From Gracilibacillus kekensis (lineage in GTDB: Bacteria; Bacillota; Bacilli; Bacillales; Amphibacillaceae): a stretch of DNA of 64,000 nt. The position numbers and the translations under genes were made by a program. Shown here piece after piece: positions 8,690 through 17,185 of this stretch (position 1 is the stretch's first letter; every line of letters begins with the position of its first letter). The stretch covers positions 124,001 through 188,000 of the forward strand of contig NZ_FRCZ01000005.1 of NCBI RefSeq assembly GCF_900143085.1. The letters run 5' to 3'. The notes under the pieces are model-generated. The model had not been told where the DNA came from. It saw only the letters and a program-made list of their open reading frames with translations, and made no database searches.

Positions 8690-9430
8690 CTTTAAGAAAA
8701 ACCGGGCCCACCCGGTCCTTTTAATAGTAATTTTGAAATGTATAATAAATTTATCACCCGCTCCGGCTTGCTCATTTCGCTTTTACCCATAGGGCATAAG
8801 TCAACATCTGCTCAAGCAAGCTTTCGCAGTGTATCCTATACCAAGGGGTGGGTCTTCAGCTAACTTTCGTAAAGAAATTCATTTTACAAAATGGATCTTC
8901 AGATCACACTGACAAATGCGGAGTCGAAGTGGCCGCCTGCGTTAATTAATGCGCTACAATGGGTGGGTGTAAGTAGTGATAAGCGACTTTTAAGCTCGTT
9001 CTTTTTCTGCTTCCTATTCGCCTATGAGAGACAATTTTCCTCTCTTTTCACTTTTTTTGTCTTTCATCTCGCTTATGAGAGACAGTTTTTCTCGATTTTC
9101 GCTTTTTTTGTCCTTCATCTCGCTATTAAAACTCTACAAGTTAGCTGTCACAATCATTGTAGAACCACTGTATAGCGTAGGTCGTCCGCTTCCACTCCTG
9201 TGGCATTTGTTTTCCCTGAAGATCCACTTTTTTGAGCGATTTGTGCTCGGAAAAGTTATCTGAAGGGAGAACGCCACTGCATAGAAAACACTACGAAAGC
9301 TTGCTTGAGTAGATGTTGCACTTGTGCCCGTGGTAAAAGGGAAGTGGACAGCCGAAGCAATGGATCCCTACACAAAATGACTACTTTGATAACAAATGCC
9401 TTGATACCACTTATTATGCTTTCCTTGCTT
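8690..9430. repeat. Dispersed intergenic repeat, head-to-head pair (copies B1 and B2)
   Basis: About 1 kb without a gene between fbp and nupQ. B2 (about 9150-9370) runs in the same direction as copy A. B1 (about 8745-8945) is the reverse complement of the same element, for example GGATCTTCAG...GCTAACTTTCG against CTGAAGATCC...AAAGTTATCTGAAGG, and CAAGCAAGCTTTCG against CGAAAGCTTGCTTG. The flank before B2 (GCGCTACAATG..., AGTTAGCTGTCACAA...) also matches copy A, but is split by the 51-bp tandem units. Confidence 0.7.
9019..9125. repeat. Two tandem 51-bp units inside the dispersed repeat
   Basis: Units at 9019-9069 and 9070-9120 share TATGAGAGACA, CTTTTTTTGTC and TTCATCTCGC, and a partial third unit follows. 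They carry short inverted ends (GAGACAA / TTGTCTTTC). They lie within sequence that is continuous in copy A, which suggests they were inserted into or expanded within this element. Confidence 0.65.
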
Positions 9431-9436
9431 ATAAAA

Positions 9437-9470
9437 AAAACAGTCTTGTTAATGAAAACAAGACTGTTTT
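9437..9470 (-). terminator. Terminator of the nup operon
   Basis: A perfect 14-bp stem (AAAACAGTCTTGTT / AACAAGACTGTTTT) with a 6-base loop. On the minus strand it is followed by a run of T. It lies 40 bp after the nupQ stop. Confidence 0.85.
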
Positions 9471-9510
9471 ATCGTACTATTTAACACGGATGTAACTGAG
9501 AATTTCCACT

Positions 9511-10464
9511 TTATCTGCCACCTTTTAAATAAGGAACTCCATTTGCGCGTGGGGCATCGGCACGTCCGATGAAACCTGCCAACGCTAGTATTGTCAGTAA
9601 ATAAGGTGCGATCAGCAAAATAACTTGTGGAATATCTGCTAACAGAGGTATTCCAGAACTTACCACACTTAAACTTTGTGCAAGACCAAAGAATAACGCT
9701 GCCCCCATTGCTCCAAGCGGATGCCATTTACCGAAAATAACGGCAGCCAGAGCCATAAATCCTTGCCCGACGATTGTAGCATGGGAAAAGTTCGATGCAA
9801 TTGTTAAAGCAAATACAGAGCCACCTAATCCTCCAAATGCACCAGAAAGTAATACAGCGATATAACGCATTCTCTCTACTTTAATACCATTCGTATCTGC
9901 TGCCATTGGGTGTTCTCCAACAGCTCGCAAACGTAAACCAAATGGTGTCTGATATAATACATACCAAGCCACAAAAGCCAAAATAAGAGCAAGATAAGAA
10001 GTAATATAAATCCCTTCAAAAAAGATAGGACCGATGATTGGAATATCAGCTAGTATTGGAACATCCATCGTGTAAAATGGGCGATCCACCATATCGGTCT
10101 GTCCCTTACCATACCAAACCTTCGTTAAGTATACCCCGATCCCCAATGCGAGCATATTAATTGCTACCCCACTGACAACCTGATTGGCATAGAAAGTGAC
10201 AGAGGCAACCGCATGTATGATCGAGAAAATCGATCCAATCACCATGGCCACTAATATGGAGATCCAAGGTGTCCAAATTCCAAATAGATCCGCAAATGTT
10301 AAATTAAAGACGATACCAACAAATGCCCCCATAACCATGAGGCCTTCTAAACCTATATTAACAACACCTGATCTTTCACTAAAGACTCCACCTAAAGCCG
10401 TTAAAATAAGAGGAGCAGAATAGAATAGAACGGTTGGAATAATCGATTGTAATGCTTCAAACAT
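9511..10464 (-). CDS. nupQ: Guanosine/nucleoside ABC transporter permease NupQ
   Basis: A 317-residue inner permease of the BPD_transp_2 family with about eight to nine hydrophobic helices, including AAPLILTALGGVFSERSG near the N-terminus and the GLEGLMVMGAFVG motif typical of Nup/YufQ proteins. It pairs with NupP as a heterodimeric channel for nucleoside uptake. Its start immediately follows the nupP stop (adjacent, no gap), so the two are translationally coupled. The C-terminal ADAPRANGVPY is close to other YufQ proteins. Function is assigned from homology and the operon. Confidence 0.9.
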   Translation of the reverse strand: MFEALQSIIPTVLFYSAPLILTALGGVFSERSGVVNIGLEGLMVMGAFVGIVFNLTFADLFGIWTPWISILVAMVIGSIFSIIHAVASVTFYANQVVSGVAINMLALGIGVYLTKVWYGKGQTDMVDRPFYTMDVPILADIPIIGPIFFEGIYITSYLALILAFVAWYVLYQTPFGLRLRAVGEHPMAADTNGIKVERMRYIAVLLSGAFGGLGGSVFALTIASNFSHATIVGQGFMALAAVIFGKWHPLGAMGAALFFGLAQSLSVVSSGIPLLADIPQVILLIAPYLLTILALAGFIGRADAPRANGVPYLKGGR

Positions 10465-11514
10465 CTATTTCCCCTCCTTCTTAAAGCGAGATAAAGCCCA
10501 ACGTATAATATAGCTAGATGCCACAAAGAAAATGATAAGAGCGATGATAATATCAACAAGTTCTGTTGGTACACCTGCTGTTGTAGGCATTTCCCCTGCA
10601 CCCTCTTTTAGCACACCAAAGAGTAGACCTGCCAGTATCACACCAAATGCATTGTTAGCTCCGAGTAATGCAACAGCGATTCCATCAAACCCCAGATTTG
10701 TAAAACCAGACATGACAGAAATAGTTCCATATGTTCCAAGGCCTTCCATAGCACCAGCAAGACCTGCAAAGCCACCACCAATAACCATTGATAAAATGAT
10801 ATTTTTACTCACATTCATACCAGCATAATTGGATGCATGACGATTAAATCCTACTGCTTTAAGCTCGTAACCATAGCTGGTTCGCTCAATAATAAACCAC
10901 ATGATAAACGCTGCAAATAAAGCGATTAAAATACCATAATGAATTCTCGAATAAAAAGTAATGCTTTGTAACCATTCAGATGCCAACGAAGCTGTTCCTG
11001 CTATCGGCTCTGTTGTTGTACCTTGATCTGTAAGAACATTACGAATAATAGCATTTGTTACATGTAAGGCAATATAATTCATCATAATTGTAATAATAAC
11101 TTCATGTACACCTAGTTTTGCTTTCAATAAGCCTGGTAAGAAGCCCCACAGACCACCAGCAATAGCACCAGCTAAGATAGCAACTGGTAAATGAATAATC
11201 ATCGGTGCATCAATAGCAAGCCCTATCCAAACAGCTGCAAGCCAACCAACAATTACTTGGCCCTCTGCCCCAATATTGAACAGACCCGTTTTAAAAGCAA
11301 ATGCAACTGCTAAACCGGTTAAAATTAATGGTGTAGAACGGCGAATGGTCTCACCAATCGTATACGAATCACCGAAAGCACCTGCCCATAAAGCCGCATA
11401 ACCTTCGATCGGATTGTGACCAGATAATAACATAATGATAGCACCGGCTATTAAACCAATAATCACAGAAATAATAGGAACTAATAATCCAAAATGTTTG
11501 CTGTTAGATGTCAT
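10465..11514 (-). CDS. nupP: Guanosine/nucleoside ABC transporter permease NupP
   Basis: A 349-residue permease of the same superfamily as NupQ, longer at the N-terminus, with about ten hydrophobic segments. Family features include RRSTPLILTGLAVAFAFKTG and FNIGAEGQVIVGWLAA. It overlaps the end of nupO by 4 bases (ATGA), which indicates coupled translation. It forms the membrane channel with NupQ, energised by NupO. Confidence 0.9.
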   Translation of the reverse strand: MTSNSKHFGLLVPIISVIIGLIAGAIIMLLSGHNPIEGYAALWAGAFGDSYTIGETIRRSTPLILTGLAVAFAFKTGLFNIGAEGQVIVGWLAAVWIGLAIDAPMIIHLPVAILAGAIAGGLWGFLPGLLKAKLGVHEVIITIMMNYIALHVTNAIIRNVLTDQGTTTEPIAGTASLASEWLQSITFYSRIHYGILIALFAAFIMWFIIERTSYGYELKAVGFNRHASNYAGMNVSKNIILSMVIGGGFAGLAGAMEGLGTYGTISVMSGFTNLGFDGIAVALLGANNAFGVILAGLLFGVLKEGAGEMPTTAGVPTELVDIIIALIIFFVASSYIIRWALSRFKKEGK

Positions 11515-13046
11515 TGACTTGTCTCACCTGCCTTGTTCACTTGGCTTCCTGCCATAAGCAGCCCAAGTTCTTGTTCATTGGTTTCTTCTGGTTTAACGTT
11601 AGCTACTACTTTTCCATCAAACATAACGGCAATCCGGTCACTAACATTGATAATTTCATCTAACTCAAAGGATACGAGTAAAATCGCTCTTCCTTTATCA
11701 CGCTCTTCAATTAATTTTTGATGAATAAACTCAATTGCTCCTACATCTAAACCACGAGTTGGTTGCGTAGCAATTAATAAGTTTGGCGATCGGTCTACCT
11801 CCCGACCTATAATTGCCTTTTGTTGATTACCACCAGAAAGTGCCCGCGCTTTCGTATAAACACTAGGTGTTCTCACATCATATTCCTCAATAATTTTGTT
11901 CGCCTTATCAAAGATTTCTTTATAGCTCAGAACTTTAGCTTTTGAATAAGGTTTTTGATAATAGGTTTGCAATACAATATTCTCACCAATGGTATAATCT
12001 AATACTAATCCATATTTATGTCGATCCTGTGGAATATGTCCTACACCACTTTCGGTAATTTTACGAGGAGAAAGATTCGAAATTTCTTTGTTATTCACCT
12101 TAATCGATCCCGCTCTCGCTTTGCTTAATCCTGTAATGGCTTCTACTAATTCCGATTGTCCATTACCATCTACTCCCGCTATTCCGACAATTTCTCCAGC
12201 ACGGACTTCTAGGTCCAATCCCTTTACCAAATCTACTTTACGTGCATCTCTTACATATAAATCTTTAATTTGCAGAACCGTGTCTGTAGGCTGTGCTACT
12301 ATTTTTTCTGTTTTAAAGCTTACTTCACGTCCAACCATTAAGGAAGCAAGATCCGTTGTATTGGTTTCTGAAACATTAACCGTTCCAATCCCTTTTCCTT
12401 TACGGATAACAGTACATCGATCACACACTTCCATAATTTCCTTTAACTTATGAGTAATTAAAATAATCGATTTTCCTTCCTTAATTAAGGAACGCATAAT
12501 TTCAATCAATTCTTTAATCTCCTGCGGTGTTAAAACAGCAGTAGGTTCATCAAAAATTAATACCTCGGCACCTCGATAAAGTGTCTTTAAAATTTCTACA
12601 CGTTGCTGCATACCTACCGATATTTCACTTATCTTTGCATCAGGATTGACCTGTAATCCATATCGATCAGATAATGCTTGTATTTCATTTCTAGCCTTAG
12701 CAAGGTCAATTTTCCCAAGCTTATTCGTGGGTTCACTTCCCAACACAATGTTTTGTGTAACCGTAAAAGGTTCTACTAACATAAAATGTTGGTGTACCAT
12801 TCCGATTCCTAAATCGTTGGCAATATTTGGATTCGTGATATGTACTTCTTTACCGTTGACACGAATTTCCCCTTTTTCAGGCTGGTATAAACCAAACAAC
12901 ACATTCATTAATGTTGATTTACCTGCTCCATTTTCACCTAATAAAGCATGTATTTCCCCTTTTTGTAACTGGATGGTAATATTATCGTTCGCTACAATAC
13001 CAGGGAATTCTTTTCGGATATTTAGCATCTCTATTGCGTATTCCAC
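11511..13046 (-). CDS. nupO: Guanosine/nucleoside ABC transporter ATP-binding protein NupO
   Basis: A tandem double-ATPase of 511 residues, as usual for sugar- and nucleoside-type importers. The first half has GENGAGKST near residue 36, the signature ISVGMQQRVEILK, and DEPTAVLTP. The second half has a degenerate Walker A (GIAGVDGNGQSEL), the signature LSGGNQQKAIIGRE and the Walker B segment LLIATQPTRGLD. The degenerate second site is normal in this family. It overlaps nupP by 4 bases. A long hairpin separates it from nupN. Confidence 0.92.
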   Translation of the reverse strand: MEYAIEMLNIRKEFPGIVANDNITIQLQKGEIHALLGENGAGKSTLMNVLFGLYQPEKGEIRVNGKEVHITNPNIANDLGIGMVHQHFMLVEPFTVTQNIVLGSEPTNKLGKIDLAKARNEIQALSDRYGLQVNPDAKISEISVGMQQRVEILKTLYRGAEVLIFDEPTAVLTPQEIKELIEIMRSLIKEGKSIILITHKLKEIMEVCDRCTVIRKGKGIGTVNVSETNTTDLASLMVGREVSFKTEKIVAQPTDTVLQIKDLYVRDARKVDLVKGLDLEVRAGEIVGIAGVDGNGQSELVEAITGLSKARAGSIKVNNKEISNLSPRKITESGVGHIPQDRHKYGLVLDYTIGENIVLQTYYQKPYSKAKVLSYKEIFDKANKIIEEYDVRTPSVYTKARALSGGNQQKAIIGREVDRSPNLLIATQPTRGLDVGAIEFIHQKLIEERDKGRAILLVSFELDEIINVSDRIAVMFDGKVVANVKPEETNEQELGLLMAGSQVNKAGETSQ

Positions 13047-13100
13047 TCATTTCACCCCTATAAAAACATACTATTTATATCATTTGTTGCTTGAAAATGT

Positions 13101-13143
13101 GCAATAAAAAAGTCTTTTTTTATAGAAAAGGCTTTTTTATTGC
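13101..13143 (-). terminator. AT-rich hairpin in front of nupO
   Basis: A stem of about 18 bp (GCAATAAAAAAGTCTTTT / AAAAGGCTTTTTTATTGC, one mismatch) lies between nupN and nupO. With the stronger hairpin next to it, it may reduce read-through or protect the 3' end of nupN mRNA. Confidence 0.5.
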
Positions 13144-13168
13144 ATGTTTTCTTAATTAACAAAAGAGT

Positions 13169-13195
13169 AGAGAAGGCTAAGCTAAAGCCTTCTCT
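13169..13195 (-). terminator. Intra-operon terminator after nupN
   Basis: A perfect 10-bp stem AGAGAAGGCT / AGCCTTCTCT begins 9 bases after the nupN stop and is followed on the minus strand by a short T-rich stretch. It probably lets only part of transcription continue into nupO-P-Q, so that the binding protein is made in excess. Confidence 0.6.
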
Positions 13196-13203
13196 GTAAA
13201 ACT

Positions 13204-14343
13204 TTATAATGAATCTTCGTACGCTTCTAACTCTTCTGTTGTTTTAGGTGCTTCTACTTCACCATTCAGAAGCTTCTCTTGCCATTCCTCGACAGTAGTA
13301 ATAATATCTTCTGTCATTGCTTCTTCATTTGTTGTAGCAAATGTTATACCATCTTCTTCAATACCATATTCCAGTAATTCTCCACCAGGAAATTCACCAT
13401 TCATTCCACGATTAGCAACATCCTGAACTGCTACATCTACACGTTTTACCATTGAAGTTAATGTTACATTATGATCATTGATTTGTCCTTCTTCGTGCTG
13501 ATCACGGTCCACACCAATCACCCAGATTTCTCTTTCAGGATCATTTTGTTTTATATCCTTCGCTTGGTTGAATACCCCGTTACCAGTAGCACCTGAAGCA
13601 TGATAAATAACATCAATACCACTATCATACATGTTTGTCGCTATTAATTTACCTTTTGCAGCATCTGCGAATGATTCTGCATACTGAACGTCAACTTCAA
13701 TATCAGGATTTACTGATTTAGCACCAGCAATAAAACCAGACTCGAATTTTTTAATTAAAGGTGAATCAACCCCTCCAACAAATCCAAGTTTATCTGTTGA
13801 CGTTTTTAGTGCTGCTGCCACACCAACTAAAAAGCTTCCTTGATGCTCTTTAAATGTAATACTAACAGCATTAGAAGCATCTACTGTATCATCAACTATA
13901 GCAAAGTTAGTATCTGGATATTGATCTGCAGCTGTTTGAATATCTTCTTTCAATTCGAAACCAATACCATATACTAAATTATATTCGTCACGAACAAAAC
14001 GAGTAATGTTCGGCATATAATCTGCTTTTTCATTTGATTGTGCATAATCATATCCTTCATCTTCAACTAATCCATTTTCCTCGCCCCATGCTGTAATACC
14101 TTCCCAGGCCGATTGGTTGAAAGATTTGTCATCTACCCCACCAATATCTGTAACCATTGCAATTTTGTAATCACCAGACGCAGCTTCCTCTTCAGTAGCT
14201 TCTTTTGTATTTTCTTCTGCACCTTCTGTTTCTGTACCTGAATTGTCGTCAGTGCCCTCTTCTTCTGTTTCTGTACCACAAGCAGTTAAAAACAGACCTA
14301 ATGTTAACACTAAAATAAACAATAAAAATATACGATTTTTCAT
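13204..14343 (-). CDS. nupN: Nucleoside-binding lipoprotein NupN (BMP family)
   Basis: The extracellular substrate-binding component. The signal peptide MKNRIFLLFILVLTLGLFLTAC ends in a clear lipobox (LTAC), followed by an acidic, Thr/Glu-rich linker of about 35 residues. The mature domain is a BMP/Med-type fold, with the usual VTDIGGVDDKSFNQSAWEG start. 379 residues. It is the first gene of the nupNOPQ operon, after CCTCC-complement ribosome bases (AGGAGGGGACACG). In B. subtilis this importer takes up guanosine, inosine and other nucleosides. That specificity is assumed here. Confidence 0.92.
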   Translation of the reverse strand: MKNRIFLLFILVLTLGLFLTACGTETEEEGTDDNSGTETEGAEENTKEATEEEAASGDYKIAMVTDIGGVDDKSFNQSAWEGITAWGEENGLVEDEGYDYAQSNEKADYMPNITRFVRDEYNLVYGIGFELKEDIQTAADQYPDTNFAIVDDTVDASNAVSITFKEHQGSFLVGVAAALKTSTDKLGFVGGVDSPLIKKFESGFIAGAKSVNPDIEVDVQYAESFADAAKGKLIATNMYDSGIDVIYHASGATGNGVFNQAKDIKQNDPEREIWVIGVDRDQHEEGQINDHNVTLTSMVKRVDVAVQDVANRGMNGEFPGGELLEYGIEEDGITFATTNEEAMTEDIITTVEEWQEKLLNGEVEAPKTTEELEAYEDSL

Positions 14344-14438
14344 CGTGTCCCCTCCTGTTTTTTTATTATGTAAGGAATATCACATTATTGAAAAGTGTTC
14401 TCCTTGCATGATTCTTTCAGGACATCTTTTCATGATGA

Positions 14439-14453
14439 ATTTTTCTGAAAGCT
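14439..14453 (-). promoter_or_regulatory. CodY-box-like site upstream of nupN
   Basis: The plus-strand 15-mer ATTTTTCTGAAAGCT matches the CodY consensus AATTTTCWGAAAATT at 12 of 15 positions. It is about 100 bp upstream of the nupN start. The nup operon of B. subtilis is known to be CodY-regulated, which supports the call. Confidence 0.5.
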
Positions 14454-14819
14454 GAATTAATAGTACCACTATTAAAGTAAATTATAAATACAATTTGTAA
14501 AAAACATATCACAAAAAAAATATTTTTGTAACAAAAATGAAACAATCCTTTTGTTTAATAAAACAAATCTTTTATAATCTCCTCCTTATTTCCAATTTGA
14601 TTAAATTTGAAGGTTGTAATACTCGAAATGAAAACCCTTTCTTTAGTTATTTTTATTATATAGGTAAGACGTCCAACAAGTCAATGTTAATTTAGTTATT
14701 TAAAGAAAACAGGAAACTCCCCAGTCCTTTTAGTAAGTCAAAGATTAGTTGTTGAATCCTATAAAAGCCGCAATCAATGAGTAACGGTGATTGAAAGTGG
14801 TTATTTTGAAATGAATTTT

Positions 14820-15075
14820 ATGCGTAATAACCGCTATGGAAAACGCCACGGCATAGAAAACACTACGAAAGCTTGCTTGGGTATATGTTGCACTTGTGCC
14901 CGTGTAAAAGGGAAGTGGGCCGACGGATCGATTTCCTTGCACACGATAACTCTCATAATAAATAACATAACTAGTCAATTATATCTTCATTTATTTCATA
15001 TTCAAAACGGAATTGGATACCAAAATACTATATTACAAACGGTTATATGCTTCCCTTGCTTACAAAGAAAAACCG
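14820..15075. repeat. Dispersed intergenic repeat, copy C (partial)
   Basis: It shares AACGCCACGGCATAGAAAAC, ACTACGAAAGCTTGCTTG, ATGTTGCACTTGTGCCCGTG and AAAGGGAAGTGG with copy B2, and ends with the ATATGCTTCCCTTGCTTA-type end. The 5' half with CTGAAGATCC is missing. It lies between the nup operon and a decayed GGDEF gene, in a 1.2-kb region with no intact gene. Confidence 0.65.
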
Positions 15076-15118
15076 ACTGCTTTGTTTATAGAGGCAATCG
15101 GTTGTAACTTTAAGTAAA

Positions 15119-15324
15119 CTAAACCGTCTTCATTTCTCGTTTATATTGATACATTTTCTTATCCACCGTCGAATAAAGTTCATCGATGCTCATCCATTCA
15201 TCATTTTTGATCATTTATTTCATTAAAGTAATTTAAATCGATCTGCAAAATCCCAAATCGCTTGTTTTCTTCCATCAAATGCTGCAAGTATGTCTCGTAA
15301 ATGCATAACTAGTTCCAAAGAATC
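15119..15324 (-). pseudogene. Decayed GGDEF (diguanylate cyclase-like) fragment
   Basis: Reading the minus strand gives pieces of a GGDEF domain in different frames. There is a DSL-like start near 15324, then YETYLQHLMEENKRFG, ILQIDLNYFNEIND (compare IDIDHFKKIND), then a frame change, and finally SIDELYSTVDKKMYQYKREM (compare ADKAMYQAKREG) ending in TAG at 15119. The central part with the GGDEF signature itself is absent. This is a remnant left by deletion and frameshift, not a working enzyme. Confidence 0.6.
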
Positions 15325-15586
15325 TATTAAACGTAAAAATAGGTATTTTTGATTATTTTATTCTTTCGTTCCATAAAAAAAATGATACTATTTAACCATT
15401 TAATGTCTATTAATGTCGAAAGCATGGATTAATATGGAACTACATGCTATTTTATAAATTGTATGCATTTTTTCCCATGACAACGTAACTTTCATTCTAG
15501 ATTTATTAATTTTTTTCGTATTCATCCATAAAGATAAGAGTTATAGGGAGATATTTGCAGATATATTAATCGAGGGGGAACAGGAA

Positions 15587-17155
15587 ATGGAAGAAGCATT
15601 ACAACAGGAAGAAGTGAAACAAAAGAAAAGCAAATGGATACCAATAGCGGCAGGAATTATAATTATACTAATTGCAGGGGTTATAACTGTTCAAGCTTTT
15701 CTAAATACTTCAGCTAAAGAAGATTATTTCTTAGCAGAAAAAAGTACAATAGAACAACTACAAGAAACATTCGAATCGAGATTTCAAGAGGAACTTGCTT
15801 GGAAAGAACATAGCGATGAAAATGCCATAGAATCAATCTATGAAATTACCGGACAGATGAATGATCCGAATATGGCCGGAATGGGCTTTGACCAAATGAT
15901 TAATAATGCTAGTATTACAGTTGAAACGGCATTAGATAAAGAGAACAAAATATCTTCTGCAAACATATCTGCTGGAATGTTAGGTACTGAAATAAGTGGG
16001 CTAGAAGCTTATATTGAGAATAATGACTTATATGTTGGTTTACCCTTCCTGGATAATATCATTCAATTAAATGGTGATGAGATTGGGAGAATTTTACAAG
16101 AAATCGATCCTGTTACCTTTTCAGGTGAAGAAAGCTTTGATTTTAGTACTCTTTTCAATGAAAACCCAATTCCAGAAGAAGATATAGAATACCTCAACGA
16201 GGAATATGTAGAATATCTTTATGAGGAGCTTCCAGAAGATGCATTTGAAACAGCAACAGATAAAGTAACTATCGGGGAAAGCAGTGTAAATGCCGATAAA
16301 ATTTCTTTTAACTTATCTGAAGAAGAAACTAAATCTCTTCTGAAGAACCTATTTGATAAAATGGCTAAGGATGATAGACTAGCAGAAATTATCATTGGGC
16401 AAGCATCTTATATGAGTTATGCTAACGTTCAACCAATCGAGGATGAGATTGCAGGATTTGAAGAAGACTTCGCAAAAGCAATGGAAGAAGCATCTACAAA
16501 TATCGATGACATAACTCTTCCGAATGGCTTTAACTCTATTATTTGGGTAGACGACGATATTATCGTGCAAAGAGAGCTTGACTTTGCAATTGAATCTGAT
16601 GGTGAAACAGCCGAGTTCACTATGAATAGCACTAATGAAATGACAGAAGGAAGTCAGCTCATTGATACTGTATTTACTGTAAGTGATGGTTCAATGGAAG
16701 AAACGCTTAATATTAATGCTAACTTATCTGCAGATGAGGAAGATACAAATGATACACTTTCCTTTTCTACCTCAGACATGGCTTTCAAGATTGAATCAAT
16801 TCAAACTGATCAAGGTGAAGGAAGTAAAAACTTTGAACGCAGTCTTTCTTTTGAAGAGCAAGATATGGAAATGTTCACCATCCACTGGCAAGGTGAAGCT
16901 CAATATGAAGAAGACCAAATGACCGTAGACCATACTTTCTATGCTGAAGATGGATATACACTAAGCCAGGATACTCTATCTGTTTATGTTACTGAAGAAG
17001 GTTCAACCATTAATCAGGTAGAAGTCCCTGAAGCTGATCAAGTACAGAACTTAAGCGATATGAGTGGCGATGAAATTATGGAGTACTTTGAAACAGATGT
17101 AATGCCTCAATTTGAGCTTTGGATGAGTAGTATGATGGGGCCTAGCGGTTTCTAA
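15587..17155 (+). CDS. Membrane-anchored extracellular protein of an ABC-2 operon
   Basis: 522 residues. A short basic cytoplasmic N-terminus (KQKKSKW) is followed by one helix (about 20-40, IPIAAGIIIILIAGVIT) and a large acidic extracellular domain with no cysteines that I can see. It resembles a family I recall as DUF6583, of unknown function, found beside ABC-2 genes in Bacillaceae; that name is from memory. GAGGGGGAACAGGAA precedes the ATG. The gene is 30 bp upstream of two permeases and an ATPase and so probably works with them, perhaps as a receptor or periplasmic-side partner. Confidence 0.75.
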   Translation: MEEALQQEEVKQKKSKWIPIAAGIIIILIAGVITVQAFLNTSAKEDYFLAEKSTIEQLQETFESRFQEELAWKEHSDENAIESIYEITGQMNDPNMAGMGFDQMINNASITVETALDKENKISSANISAGMLGTEISGLEAYIENNDLYVGLPFLDNIIQLNGDEIGRILQEIDPVTFSGEESFDFSTLFNENPIPEEDIEYLNEEYVEYLYEELPEDAFETATDKVTIGESSVNADKISFNLSEEETKSLLKNLFDKMAKDDRLAEIIIGQASYMSYANVQPIEDEIAGFEEDFAKAMEEASTNIDDITLPNGFNSIIWVDDDIIVQRELDFAIESDGETAEFTMNSTNEMTEGSQLIDTVFTVSDGSMEETLNINANLSADEEDTNDTLSFSTSDMAFKIESIQTDQGEGSKNFERSLSFEEQDMEMFTIHWQGEAQYEEDQMTVDHTFYAEDGYTLSQDTLSVYVTEEGSTINQVEVPEADQVQNLSDMSGDEIMEYFETDVMPQFELWMSSMMGPSGF

Positions 17156-17185
17156 TCGATTTTGCAAATAAAGTAGGTGTCACAT

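Noticed and set aside
9024-9263. Open frames reading FSLFLSFISLMRDSFS-type repeats on the plus strand
   Set aside because: They come from translating the 51-bp tandem repeats and the dispersed repeat; there is no ribosome site and no resemblance to any protein.
8690-9430. Insertion sequence
   Set aside because: The head-to-head repeats could be terminal inverted repeats, but there is no transposase or remnant of one between them.
14787-15107. 106-codon plus-strand frame upstream of the ABC-2 operon
   Set aside because: It translates repeat copy C, has no ribosome site, and is not a known protein.
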